60,000 bases of DNA from Lineus longissimus (taxonomy: Eukaryota; Nemertea; Pilidiophora; Heteronemertea; Lineidae): positions 3,536,001 to 3,596,000 of the forward strand of contig NC_088320.1 of the NCBI RefSeq assembly GCF_910592395.1, written 5' to 3'. Below, piece by piece: positions 1 through 13,700 of the stretch (positions are counted from its first letter, which is position 1; every line of letters begins with the position of its first letter). The position numbers and the translations under genes are program-made. The notes under the pieces are model-generated. The model was given only the letters and a program-made list of their open reading frames with translations, did no database searches and was not told the DNA's origin.

Positions 1-1643
1 GGAACAACTAAAATTTCCTCTATTTAAAAAACGTCACCATTCACTCGCTGCAACTATAATCGTAACGATTTTAATCGCCTGTGTGCGGCAGGTGTTCACG
101 TCAGAGTATTCACAACCAATCAAAATCACTCGGGTTCGTCAAGTTCAATCAAATTGCAACATTCCCAGAACCGATTGCAAAAATGGTGTCAATTTCGAAT
201 ATTGTGCACCATTAAAATGAAGAAGTTATTTTAATCTCTGAGAGTCAAGATTAACGGCAAGGGATCGACATGATGTTGTCACCAACGACGCTAAGGTAAC
301 AAGTAATGTTCAGATTTTTATAGCCCTCGTACTTGATTTACATTTGTTTTGACCTACAAGGGCCTGTCCCCAAGGAACACACATATGAACATTGTTGAAG
401 CAGCGGAACTACTCAACTCTAATGTTACCTTGATCAGGACCAGTTTAACATAATTTTTGAGCCCACAGGGTATGAAACATGGTGCCATGTGTACAGAAAT
501 GAAATAGATTAAATGAGAGCCATTTTGCTGACGGAAATTTCATATTGAGCCACACGAAAGTTTAATGTCTTAAACTGAGCTTTGGTGATATTTTATAAAT
601 GTTGGCAACAGTGAATCTGTACAATTTAACAGTGGCTTAAAAAGAAGCTCAGGTGAAGCCAGCCATCTGAGGAGAGAGGGTGATGCCAAATTCTCGATAA
701 GTGCCATCAAGTGTTGAAATTGGTAACGAAACTGCCAATTTAACAATTGGCCTTTGTCACACAGTCACGACTGTGTTTTTTTAAGAGCTGAACATCAATC
801 AATTAACCTTCAGATTCACCATTACATAGGAATAAAGCTGACTGATCTAGACATTGGCATGTGAGAGAAACTTCTGAACGATCAAAGTCAAGCTAAATTT
901 CTTCTCCTCCTGGAACACTTTGGGACAAGATTTCCATTGTGAGCTGGACTGACTTTACTGGCATTTGTTGTCATGCTGATATTTTGGAAGCATCAAATTG
1001 CCACCCAAACACCCTCTGTCCAACAGGGCACAAAACGAGACGCATCCATGAAGTTTAAGAAATGTCCTAAAACTGCCTAACTTGAGCACCCATAACTAAG
1101 TGAAGCACATCATTTTGGAGAAATAAGTGCAAAAATTTTCAAAATATTCTGATCTGATCTGATCTTTTGTGAACATAGGTGATATTCCTATTATCCTAAA
1201 GACATGTGAATATCCAGATTTTATCCTAAAAACAGACATTGTCGTTTGTGAAAACCCAAAGTCTCCTAAAACTACATGTGAACATATCATGCGTACTCTT
1301 GGACAGCTCCTAAGGTATTATCCACAACAAGTCAAACCCAGATTTTCCACAGATGGGTTTTCCGTCACTTGGGTCGCATCCGGATTATGCCGAGACGGTA
1401 TTTCCGTCATGTTTCAGCTTGTTTGTGTTGAGTTAGGGCTGTTGTTTGATTATTAGCTGGTTAAGATGCTCACGTTCGCATCCGCACATCAACACTTCAC
1501 ACCATTATGAAAGCTACAGAAGAAAGGAAAATTCATATTAGCCAATCTGCACAACTGGGGCAAGTATTGCATGAAAAGTGAGTACTACATTTAATTTCAT
1601 CAGTGGCAATCAACTCCAAACACTTACCAAAATAAGAATACTA
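1..1643. other. DGK 3' UTR and downstream noncoding sequence
   Basis: No exon or known repeat was recognised. The proximal part must hold the kinase 3' UTR. An ATTAAA (minus strand, 1,595-1,590) lies close after the stop but is too weak to name as the polyadenylation signal. The open frame at 1,169-1,456 on the plus strand resembles no family I know. Confidence 0.5.
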
Positions 1644-1736
1644 TCATCGTTTTGAAAAGAATTTTAGCATTGAACTCTTTTTGCTGGATGTTGGGCCCAT
1701 AACCATTGGTACTTGATTCTTGTGTGTGACAGAGAT
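1644..1736 (-). CDS. DGKB: DGK last coding exon with stop
   Basis: Residues 841-870, [18 protein letters not shown] and onward to KFFSKR, then TGA at 1,646-1,644. THKNQ.PM is the usual C-terminal tail motif of type I DGKs, and the basic end is also typical. Acceptor ATCTTTGCAG, phase 0. Confidence 0.93.
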   Translation of the reverse strand: MSVTHKNQVPMVMGPTSSKKSSMLKFFSKR

Positions 1737-4700
1737 CTGCAAAGATTAAAATCAAATAGTTTAGAGATTTTTTGTCATTCAGATTCTGATTTTGGTGAAT
1801 TACAACAAACTAAAACACCAGCGAAAAATTTGGGGTTTACGGTAGAGTTTCACTTACTGTACATGGTGGCTGCATCCATGGCTCTCCATCTATCTGCATC
1901 GGGAATCTCTTCCGGGTCCTAATGACTACAGATGAGCACTGTGCCAGTCGTTTCCCTGTAGCCTTCAGTGACTTGACTTTCGTCACATGCATAGTGTTCT
2001 CAAGGCCAACTACCTCTATCAATTTGTCACCAACATCTGAAAAACACAAAACGAGTTTTCACCTTTGGCCCTCTAGTGGCTTAGAAAAGAATCAGATCCA
2101 ACCAGTTTTAAGGTAAGTTACAAGTAAATAGGGAGAAGCATTTTTCACAACGGAGTGAAAGTATGGTTACCTTGGATAGCGAGATTCAGATCCATCGATG
2201 ATATGCTGCTTGTTGAGTATTCTTTCTCCTTTTCCCGTCGAGTGATTTTCCTGCGTGTCTTTTGACTCGGGTTTTCACCCCAGAGATTCGACCCGCCGTA
2301 AATGCTCGGAATATTGAGTATCGCAATGCCCTCGAGCGTCGGTCCATTTGCGAGGTCGAGTGAGCAACCGTCACACATGATGTCGAGCTTCTCGTGAAGG
2401 TTTTTGCATGTTGCGAAGAAATTTTCTGTTGCACCGAACTCAAAGTACCATGCTTTGTTCTTGATCCTGAAAGAAGTCAAAGGAAATGTGTTATGAAAAT
2501 ATGCCGGAACAAGTTCCATGATTGGATTAAATGCTGAGGCTGACAGGGCCACTGTCGGATAGCGTATGGAAGCCCCTTTGTTTTTCTAAACTAACTTGGC
2601 AACGTACCAACTTGGCCTGGACGCACGTACCTGCTGTTAAATTTCTCGGGATGTTTCTCTCTCATCATATGGAACCGATGCGCGATTGACGCGTCGACCC
2701 CGATTGAGAAGTAGTTATTGATGATGTTACAGGGGATTTGGTCGGTGGGGTCCTCCTCGCCTTCGTCGGGAGGACTGAATTCGATCTGCCACCGATCCAT
2801 CATCACCACGCTGCTTCGTGCAATTTTGTCCACAACTTTTGTAAGTTTTTCACCTTCGTATCCTGAAGATTGAATGATAGAATACTTAATAGTCGATCAA
2901 GTGCAAGGTTGAATACATGTACATGTACACGTATGAAATCGAACTAAATTTTCTCTTGAGGATAAAAAGTTGACTATGTATTCTTTCATCCTTCTCAATT
3001 TTACTCCTCTGACATTTTACATACCTCCACCCCAGCGTAAACAGCGCGCAAGATCATTCCCTGTTCCTAACGGAAGGATTGCTACTGGTGGCCGATTGTC
3101 AAAGTTCACTTTGTCTGAAAAGTTAAAAGAACATACATGTATATCTCAATTCAAACATTTTATGAGAAGTACAGCATTGTATATTAGCCCAGAAGCTCAG
3201 TAAATCTCTACCAAGGCTTCTTGATTTACCAAAACTGCAGCCGAGAGGCTAAAATGTCAAGAATGTCAGAAAATACTTACCCATAGCCTCAAGTAACCAG
3301 CCGACGGTTCCATCGCCCCCACAACATAAAATTCGAAAGTCAGGCACATCCTTGAAAAACTGCAGACTGGAAAGGAAACGGTAAGTATGACTTTTAGAAA
3401 CATGGCAAGACGAGGTTAGATTTTGAATAGGAGACAAAAGCTAGAAAACCTTTTAAGAAGAGGAGTCTTACATTGAGCTTCAAACTACGCATAGGCTACG
3501 GATTTTTTAATTTTTGCCCATTGCAACTATGCCATTGGTGAGAAAAACCTCTTGGTCGTGCAACGATAAGTGTGCAGCGGAAACACTCAAAACGTGAGGG
3601 AGGAGGGCCAGTGTACTAGCCAGTGCCATTACTCCCCTGATGTCAACAATAAAACTTACCCTTCCAGAGGCCCACCTTGGCGAATCAAGTCATAGACTTG
3701 CCGTGGATTTAATAAATACTGAAATTTTCTGAGAATTCTGCAAAGAAGAAGGCATAAAGTTAGCTGGTATTACTGGTAAAGCTCGTCTCCAAGACATACT
3801 TGATGAGCACTATGTCAAGGCATAATACTTGCACAGAACAAGATGGTTCACTTTCAAATTACTGGTACCATATATTTAGAAAGAAACTACAGTATAATAC
3901 TGGTACTAACCTCGATCCCTGCTTGCCTCCACTCTTTGGATTAATGAATACTAGAAGTGGCGTATTACCAGGGTTGACCGCAATTTGGAATGAACTTTGT
4001 AGCGAACTCGAGCCCTACAAAAGAGACAGGTTCATTGAGAAATGGTCGACTAGTAGGTTGAGGGCAGAGGGGGGAGTATTTGACACTAGAATGATGCTTG
4101 TGTTGTTGACTTGGCCCCTCTCTCTTTCAACAGCGTAAAAATTGCTATTTGAAAGGTCTGAAATGAAGGGTCAGGTCACAATCACAACAGGTAGGGAGTG
4201 AAAAATGGAGTAGAGGGTTTAGGGAAACAGGTCTTAGGTAATGCGATGGGATAGTCAGGGTCTTACCAAACTTTTGTAAGAATGAGAGATGTGTATTCTC
4301 TAGGAGATCTTTTTGGCTAGGATGCATGCCCAGGTGCTACTACATGTATGTATTGAGCTGCTGGGATGAAGTATCATTTGATGATATCTTGTGTTGTTTC
4401 TTTACAACACCGAATATCATTTTACTGGCTTAAGACCATTATGAATTCCGAACAAAAAATTACCTTCAAAGTTTGATAAACATCTTGAATTCAAAGTCAG
4501 GTAAATTTTTTAACTAATTCTATGAACAAAAGGTGGATATCAAGTGATCAGATAAATGGAAATTGCTTGCAAAATCAGGGGGAAAATTATATCCATTTTC
4601 ATGCATGTGAACGAAACTGAAAAGACCAGGTCGTGTAATTCGTGAGGTGAAAATAATAAAATGTTCTCATGCAGGTTGATTGTTCTACCCACTATGGCAT

Positions 4701-7700
4701 TAGGTCAAACAGCAGCAGAAAAGGTTATGAAAAAACATGCAGAGATTTGAAACTTCTCAAGATACGTATTAACTCAGATAACTTTTTGCTCAGTGAACGA
4801 TTTGAGTGAACTTTATTTGAAATATTGTGAATTGTATTTCAACAACATCTTACATTTACTTGTTGACAGTGATTTGGTTATGTTGTGTGTCATACATGTA
4901 TATATATCCTTAGGTTTGATTCGTGACATAAATGTGATATTCCGCCTGAAACCTGGATGATAAAAAACATGTAATAAATGGGCGGTGTTGAAGTGTTTAC
5001 GATGTGCGCCATCTATATTGCACAACAGATATCGTTACCTGTAGGTCAAGCGTATCGCACGATGACGAGGTTACGAACTGAAAGAAATTTAAGATTAATA
5101 TTTGTCTTGGTGGACAAAGAGTCGTGGATTGCTACTTATTTTGGGTTAGTTGGCACGGTAACCCAACTCTTGTAGTTTGGGATAGGCCTATTTCAGAAGA
5201 CCATACACAACAAAAAGTACTCAAATTTTTATCATGAAACAAATGATACCAGGGGAAACTGCACGTCACGAATGCCAGAAAGGTTATGTCAGAACATCTT
5301 TTTAAGAAAAAATTATTTTAACTTCTAATGTTTGTCTATACTCTGCATTCAGAGGCGCAAGCTCTAATGGTCTCTAATAAATAATACATGGCAGGACGAC
5401 ATGCGCTAGGGCAGAGGGGCGGGAAGGCAGGGTGGGGTTAGGGGTGTACAGATCCACCACAGGCAGCTTTTTGGCCCAGACAATTAAGACCTACAACAGA
5501 GATTGCATAAACATGGAGGAATAATAAGACATGCTCAATTGTTCAGACTAGCGAAACTACTCTAAAATACTATAAACCACAATGCACAAATCCAAAGAGG
5601 TATGAGGCATCTCGCAAATACTGACTGGATGCATTTTAATCAAAATCTTTACTTCTTAAAACCAAAATTTCACAATTTTTTCCACCGACTTTTTCCCAAC
5701 TGTCACACCCAAAACCACTGATGCGTGTATCTTGGTGCTGCCGCCTTTTGTTTAAAAAATAAACGAATACACTAGTGTGTCCTGTGGTCATCAATTCAAT
5801 GATCCATCAATTTGCACTTGAAAAATGAGGCTGCATCCATGCTGCATCCAGGAATAAGAAGCGGCTGTCTGTTGTTAAAAATGCCCCTAGGCAGATCAGG
5901 ACTGAGTGAAAAGGTTAAGTGATATACCGATGTCCATATCAAAAACATTTTTGATTTTCAATTCACAGTATGGGGCTAATTACCTCAAACCTCCGTGGGA
6001 AATTTAATCCAAACAATAGTGTCTATCACTCACCTGTACATCCTGTGGGTTTAATAGAGAACACTCATTAAAATGAACATTAAGTTCTCGACACCGATTT
6101 TCATGCCTACAAAATTTTCGATTCTCATGGGCTGAGCCAACCGTCTTTACAACATCACAAGTTCAAAAACAAGTCCGAGTTGAACTCGAGTGGGAGAGAG
6201 ATAGGCCTAGGATTTCCGCAATCTAATCTCTGTTTCCAACACTTTACAACAGATGGCAGCACCAGTGAGACACAATCGGGTTCATACAGCTGGTACAGTA
6301 CATCAACGCTGACTCGGGTTTTTTTTGCCAGAGTTTTGTACCCACCTGTAGCGTGCCGTCGTCTACTGTATCTAACGCATCAAGCGATTGTGAATTACTC
6401 CGGTCAAGTCCCTTCTTGCCTCCGCTACTGGTACTAGAACCAATCGTTCTTTGCCGCTCCTGCAGAACAATTTGAAATGAGTTTATAAGTAAGAAATGTC
6501 TGCAGACCTCCCCATCTTCCAAACTCAGTCTCATATTACCACACCACATGGCTCAGTTTACTCCTTCGTCCTTGCTTGATTCATCCGTTGCACTTATGCA
6601 ATGTCCTGGAAAACTCATCCAATACAAGCTCAAACTAAGTAAATTCAATTTCAGGGTTCTGAAAAGGTTGAACTGGTGGCCTACTTACTAATACTGCTGG
6701 AAAGATGGCTGTAGGGGGCAGCACATATTCCCTGAGTTTGCCAAAGTCGCACTCCGGTCGGACCTGTGAGGCACACTTGTTGTGGAGCTGAAGAAGAAAA
6801 GGCAACAGTCATTAAAAGAAGAGCAAAATGGAGGAGTAATTATCGCAATGATCATTTCATCTACATTTATACGTAAGTGTTACAGTATTATTCTTGCTAG
6901 AACTCTGCATATTTGGCAGTACCAAATTGACATTTTGTGGCGTGATGAATCGAGTACAGCCCTCGGGTCAAGTCATGCACTGGCCAATGCACAGATCGCA
7001 GAATTTGAGGACATTGGGGGACTGCTGACTTTTCTACTTACAGTAATTTGGCACCATCGACAATGCAGCCCCGTCACACCATTATATGTTTTGATGGATT
7101 TCTTGCACTTGTCACACTTCCCCGGGCAGTTGCCTTCGACCCAGTGGTGATTCATGGGTAACTGAAAACGACAGAGAATTCATTCAGTGTTTTAAAACGT
7201 TTTATGAGTCTGCAATAGAGATCTTCTTTTTCCAGTCAATTTGGCAAAAATATATAATTCAAAATGCTTTTTAAAAACATTTATATAATTTTTTTGTGAA
7301 GTCCCCCCAAAGAGAAAATAACTAATGTATTGTCATAAAAGCTTGTTTTTTTCAACTTTACTACACATTTTAGATACAATTGCTAAGCTTGGGACCCCCC
7401 CTTGGGGATATGTAACAGGGTCTACTATAAATCATACAAAACTTACATTTGATGTCTTTTTAGACTTTGTGTAGGTAGTAATACAGGAGGCCGGGGCTCT
7501 TTGTACACATCGTTCATGGACTGTATATTTACAAACTGAAAACAAGAGAAAAGAATTAAAATGGTGAAAAAAAGAGTTAACTTGGAACCGGATATTTATA
7601 CCGTGCACCAAAATAAAACAGACATGCACTGTCCCTTATCTCACATGCTCGCATGTAAGACTCACTTGGATGACCATAATTTTTTACTGCCAGCTCTGAT

Positions 7701-10700
7701 CTCAATTTTTTCTTACTTAGTGACTTCTATTCTAGGTTAATACAGAATGATTAAGGTGAATCCTCTTCCCATGTTGTGCACATGATTAAATGAAAATGCC
7801 TTGTTGACAAAACTACACATTGTAGCAATAGGAGGGAAAATACTACAGTAGTTTGAAAGCTGGGCGAAAATTTGGATATCTGAATTTTCCTTCATGCTAA
7901 TGGCCCACTGACATTCAATGATGACGGATAGTTAGTATGATGCCGTAATGGAGTTAAATTTAGGTAATGCTACATACTAGCGACACATGTACATTATTAG
8001 TGATGAAAGCACACAGTCAATAGGTGGCATACAAAAGCATGACTTTCGCTAAACCCTCACAAAATTGGAGTTTCAGGGCCACATCATTTTTGCAGGGTCG
8101 CACAGTGTTGTCTGGCCAATGACCAAGGGTCCTTTGAAGGGTAAAAGACATGCGGGTTTGGGGGTTAGCGGAAGCCCTGCAAAAGCAAGCATGGTAGGCT
8201 GACATGGTTTGTGCATTCTTTTTTTCCCCCGACTTCTGGCAGGTCGACAACTTGACAATGCTGTGGAAACATGTGCATCTTTTGGGAGTTCATTTCCAAC
8301 ATCTACATGTATCAGTAATAAGCTGAAGGGAAGGTTCAGAAAGATATGGGGTTACAGACAAACTTCTCCCAGAAACAACAGAACCCATTGCTGGGTGTTG
8401 CTGAGTATCTGTAGGCGTTAAACCTGACGCATGTGCAATGATGATTTTATGTATTATCACATACACTGTCAGTGAATGGAATTACTTGCACAGCGAATAT
8501 CCCAAATCAAGTGTTATTACAAAGTTTTGTACAAAGCATGATGGAAAAATATTTGGTCATTATTTTACCCCATGGAAAACTACTAAAGGTTTGTTAGTAC
8601 AGATGTTAATGGTGTTCACTGAGAGAGGACGCTTGAAGACAATTTCAGCTCTTATTCTACAAGGGAGGTAAGATTAAATTCAAACTTCAGGATTTCTGAA
8701 TCTGAATATGGCCACGTCAGATTAGTAGTGCAATTCGTAGGCTACAATGTTGGTCAATATTGGAGTAGATTATGTGCATCTGTCTAGTACAGCTGCTGTA
8801 AAGAATATACACTGCATGAACTTTAACACAAGTTGTAGTATAGTGTACACAGGCAAATGAGACCAGCCTCAAACAGGTGTTGGCCATCTATAATTCACTT
8901 AGGTCTTCAACATATTATGAACATATCCAAGTACTGGTAATTAAAACTTCCACATGTCAGGTGCCAACATCAAATCCTTTATAAACTGGGGGGATTAATG
9001 CCTCATTTTTAGTTTGCATGTGTTATCGATGAATTGCACGACATAATGGCAGAAGGTTGTATGCACATGCGTACTCACTCTTGCAATCTGACGAGATTTT
9101 CAATGGTTATTCAGTATTTTTCCATTACTTTTTTCAAGTACTTTTTTATACATGTTACAGCAAGAGATCTATACTGCCAAATACAGATTCTTACATGTTG
9201 TCTAAAGTGTGCTGAAAGGTGGCAGATACTCCTGCAAAAGTTTTTTTAAATTGGGCAAGCTTTCAACAAAAACTTTGAAAATGGCATACAAAACTGAAAT
9301 CAAATACAAGGCAGTTACCAATTATCGCAATGTGGTGTGTGAATCATGAACCAACCTGTGATGCAATCAAACTGTTAGTCTCATCCGCAAATGTACTGAA
9401 CCTACACTCTGTGCATGCAAGCCAATTTAGTGCAGCCATGATAGACAGGGCGTGCTGTAAGACAGCCCCCACTACTCACTAATACACTCCATCGCCTCGG
9501 CGGGACAACATATACCTAAAGAGTCCAACATAATGACATCAGGCACATGCATGACAAACGGAAGCAGATCAATTAGGGAAAGTAATCAACAAAATGCAAA
9601 ACAAACACAAACTGTTAGTAAAGTGGTGTACATTGCACTAGTAAACACAAAAACAAGAAGCAGTAACATGTCATAAGAGATTTAGCAAAGAACAAAACAA
9701 CTAAAAATAGTAACCATGATCACCATCCAGCCTACCCAGCCTAAATGTATAAACTGTTCATACCAACACAGAAAAGTTACCACATGCAGTGAAAGATTCA
9801 CCTTCAAAGCAAGGTACCCTTGAACAGTTAGGAGTAAGAGTTTCTTGTTGTCAAAGTAAACACCAGTTACAAGGGACATCAGATTTGTCTCATCCTCAAG
9901 ACTTTCTTGTTTCCACTTAACAATTGATATCTCTACATGTAGACCAACAATTGGAAGTTCTTAAAATGCTATTTCTTAAGGACCAATGACATGATTATAA
10001 TCATTCACAGAGTGGTGTTGTTGGTGCCTGCAACACACTGAAAGATATCGTTTTTTTCATTTACCCCTCAAACGTGCGAAGAACGAAACGTAAAAGAGTG
10101 AATAACATTAAAAAATTGAATAACCACATGTAATAGAAGCTATATACATGTAGCAGCTAGTTACAATATCGGGAATAAAACAAATAACACCATGCAAAGG
10201 CAGTTAAAACTTACTGAGGCCAGTGAGGGACATAACAGTGTGTACCATAAAACAGTCGCATGACAACCTCAGATCAAATTTTTAACTTTTCTCTTTCCAC
10301 TTTTATCAATGTTGGTCTGGTTATTGACCGGGCCTCCCATCCAAGTATTGGTTCCTGATCTGCCAAACAGGAATTGATGGTACAGTCTCCTGATGTATGC
10401 ATGTGATTTGATCTGTGATGTTCATATGAATGTTCCTGTGGCACACACTGTACACACTGTACCTATGAGCCCAGTAAATGCTAGTAAATGATCTCATTTG
10501 AATTGCCAAGACCTCTAAAACTTACAAGTACAACTAAGGCCTTGTTTTCCGAGCCCAACTAGAAGATTTAAACAGAGATTGCAATAGGCCGGCTTGTTGA
10601 AGTGTTTCAATCTCCAAACGTGGGTACCATCATCTTTCACATTCTGAAATGATAACAAAAGTGTTAAGAATTAGAAGGTGGCTCTGTTATTAATCATAAC

Positions 10701-13700
10701 TGCAAAATACTGACTTCAGCTCCCCCCTCCCAAGACGCATTCGACATACATGTAGTATTACTCCAGTTTTCCCTTACCCCACATTGGTATCATTAGCTTT
10801 GTCGCTGCCAAAATAGTGTCAACCAATTGCAGGCCCTTGAGTGCTGGGTATACTTACTAAACGCCAACAAGATGGTTTAAGACTTCAAATGTGCTGTGTA
10901 TAAAGACTCAATAAAAAGAGTAGATGAGTTGAGCACCAACTTACTGTATCTATTCCAAGTAAGACGAGCAGGGGTATCGTTGTCAGACCACCCCGCTTCC
11001 ACTCCTCTAACGACACGGTACCATCACTGTCATAGTCGATCTCCTGCATCATGTCTTGCAAGATCTGTCAAGTCAAGAAAGTGAACAAATTATCAGAGTG
11101 ACTTCATACATATAGTATAGCTGGTTCAAGGAGAATCCACACCCACCTGGTCAGGGGTAACGTATCTCAGCATGTCGCCCTCTACCACTTGCCTCAAGCG
11201 GAAAAAAAGTGTGAATTTTGTCAAGTGACAGAAATTGACCTTTAGAAATATCTGTTCTGATTAACCTTACTCATGGCCAATCGAGAAAGTTCTCTTCAGA
11301 AAAGAAGGCCAAAATTGCTGGAAACCGGGGAATGGACTGAAAATTATTTCACCAGATTGAAACGGCCCGAGTTCCCCATTCAAAAACAGCAGACTCAGCC
11401 CTAAACCCAAAGACTAGTCTACTGCAATGTTGTAAGATAATGCATGAACTTGGATTAAAAACTTACCGGTCTGAGTTCTGAGACATCCCAACCTAGATAT
11501 TCTGCCACCGTCATCATTTGGTTGATAATGCAGTCAATCTCCTGAAAAAGTAAACAAATCAGAAATGATACAAAAGTTCAATGATGTCTCAAGCAGTATG
11601 TAAATAAACTCCTTTTTGGAGAAGTGAGGACACGCACATGACCCTATGGCTATGTATACAAGCAGTAGCAGGAAATAGAGATTGTGTGGCACTGGATCAA
11701 CCAATTTCTCAGACTCCACAACCAGCAAGATTGGCAGCCTTATATCATTGAAGTTTAGTAACAGATGGCTCAGGACCCAAGCATAGAACACGGGTGCGCA
11801 CCTGATGTGGCACCTTTGGGGGCTTTTGATATGGGCACACCCTCGCAAACTAGAATAATACATGACATGGTACCCTGCACTGAACCTTTGTAACAACAAA
11901 ATCACACTATGCATCAAAGGTGTTAATAGAATTATCGACTCCTTTTAAAGTTTCATTAGGATGAGGCGGTTATTTTTATCGTAAGATGTAATAAGCTTAC
12001 ACTTGAGTCTAAGAAACCATTCCCGTCGGTATCGTACAGCTCGAACATAAACTCTAACTTATCCTCGGGTTTTCCCGCCTCCAACATGGAGAGATAACAG
12101 ACGAGGTCCTTGAGGAAGATGCTCCCCTGTGTGATGCCCATCTGGCGCAGGCCAGCGGAGTCTGTCTGCGTTATCTTGAGTAACGATGAGTTCGACTGCC
12201 GGATCCAGGGGTCATTGGCATCAATGCGATTTCCTGCAATAAAATATTAGAATTAGTTACATGATGAGATGGAGATCCTTCAAAGAGGTTGTAACCCTTC
12301 TCCTTAAGTGTTCTGTTGTCTCTGTTTTATTCTAGTAAAAACGACCATACTTAATTTCATGGGTTCTTCTATGAAGTGACTGTGACCATGGTCTTATATA
12401 ACTTGTGACATTATGTACTGTGTAAACATGAAATGTCTTACAACCCAGGAAACTCCAAAATGCACAAAAAGTCTGAAAACAAAATCTGAAACTGCACTGG
12501 CATAGCAACGACACACAAAAGCAGAAACTTTTCAAAGCTGTTGGAAGTGACAGCAATTAAAGAAACTTTCAGCAGTTTTGAATCCCTTATTCCTGCTGAC
12601 CAACACCCAAACTATGAACGTGCAAAGCAAATGCAAAGCCATTTTAATCTAATCATACATGTAGTGCGGTTAAGAATTATGAACCACAGTATAGTATCGA
12701 ACATTGACACAACATTTAATACTCCATCTCTGATCTGCTGAGAGTTATGTGGTCAAAAACTGTACATTGAGAAGCACTTCACAGCATGCCTTGGTAGCAG
12801 TGCATTGGGTGTAATTGCGTCAAACAAGCATGCATTCCATATCAATGACAGCCACTTCGGTCGGTCTGTGGATGCATCCAACACGAAAAAGAGTTAAGTC
12901 TTTGATTAAAGACAGGGATTAATACAAAGACAGTGACAGATTTGACCTTATTGCAGCAGCAGTCTTCCTATTCTAGAATGCCCAGGATGGCAATGGCACC
13001 ATCCATCAGAGCAGGAAGTATATGAATGTAAATTATAACTTCTTCTGTAAATTTTACCATTGGGCCATCATACATGAAGATTCTATGACGAAAAACTTAT
13101 GCCAGCGTACACAGCATGACAGTATGTGGAGATAGGCCTTATTCTATAGAAGCAAAAAGTGTACACACACCATCAGCATTCTGAGAGAAAACACACGCAA
13201 GTATTGAATGCACATAGATAGTATTCAAGATAGCAGCTACAGCTTGTGAAGGAGAGAGTTTCCAGATGGTGGTTGAAAGTTCTAAAATGCAACTAAAACA
13301 GCAAGCAGTTCAATATGGCGGCACTACAGACTCACCGTTGTGCACGCTGTGTACACTATGACTCGACTTCTTGGACGAGGACCGCGAGTGGTTGGAAGCA
13401 TCCGGCGTGACATCGCCACCTGCAGGTGGGGTGAGTAATTAGACATTTCGGCAACAAAATACAAACATTCCAAACTGGGTGAGGAACGAGACATAATTTA
13501 CAATATTTGGGGTCTTAGATTAATCAGTGGGTGCCCGACTTTTCTTTGAAACAAAATACAAAATTACACAATTCCAAACATATTAGTAGACACAGATACG
13601 TAACTAACAATATTGGGTGATATTTTAATGCGTTTCGACTGTGAACACATAAATTCATTCAACAAATCCGAACAGGTTAGCTCTTACATGTTTACAAGTT

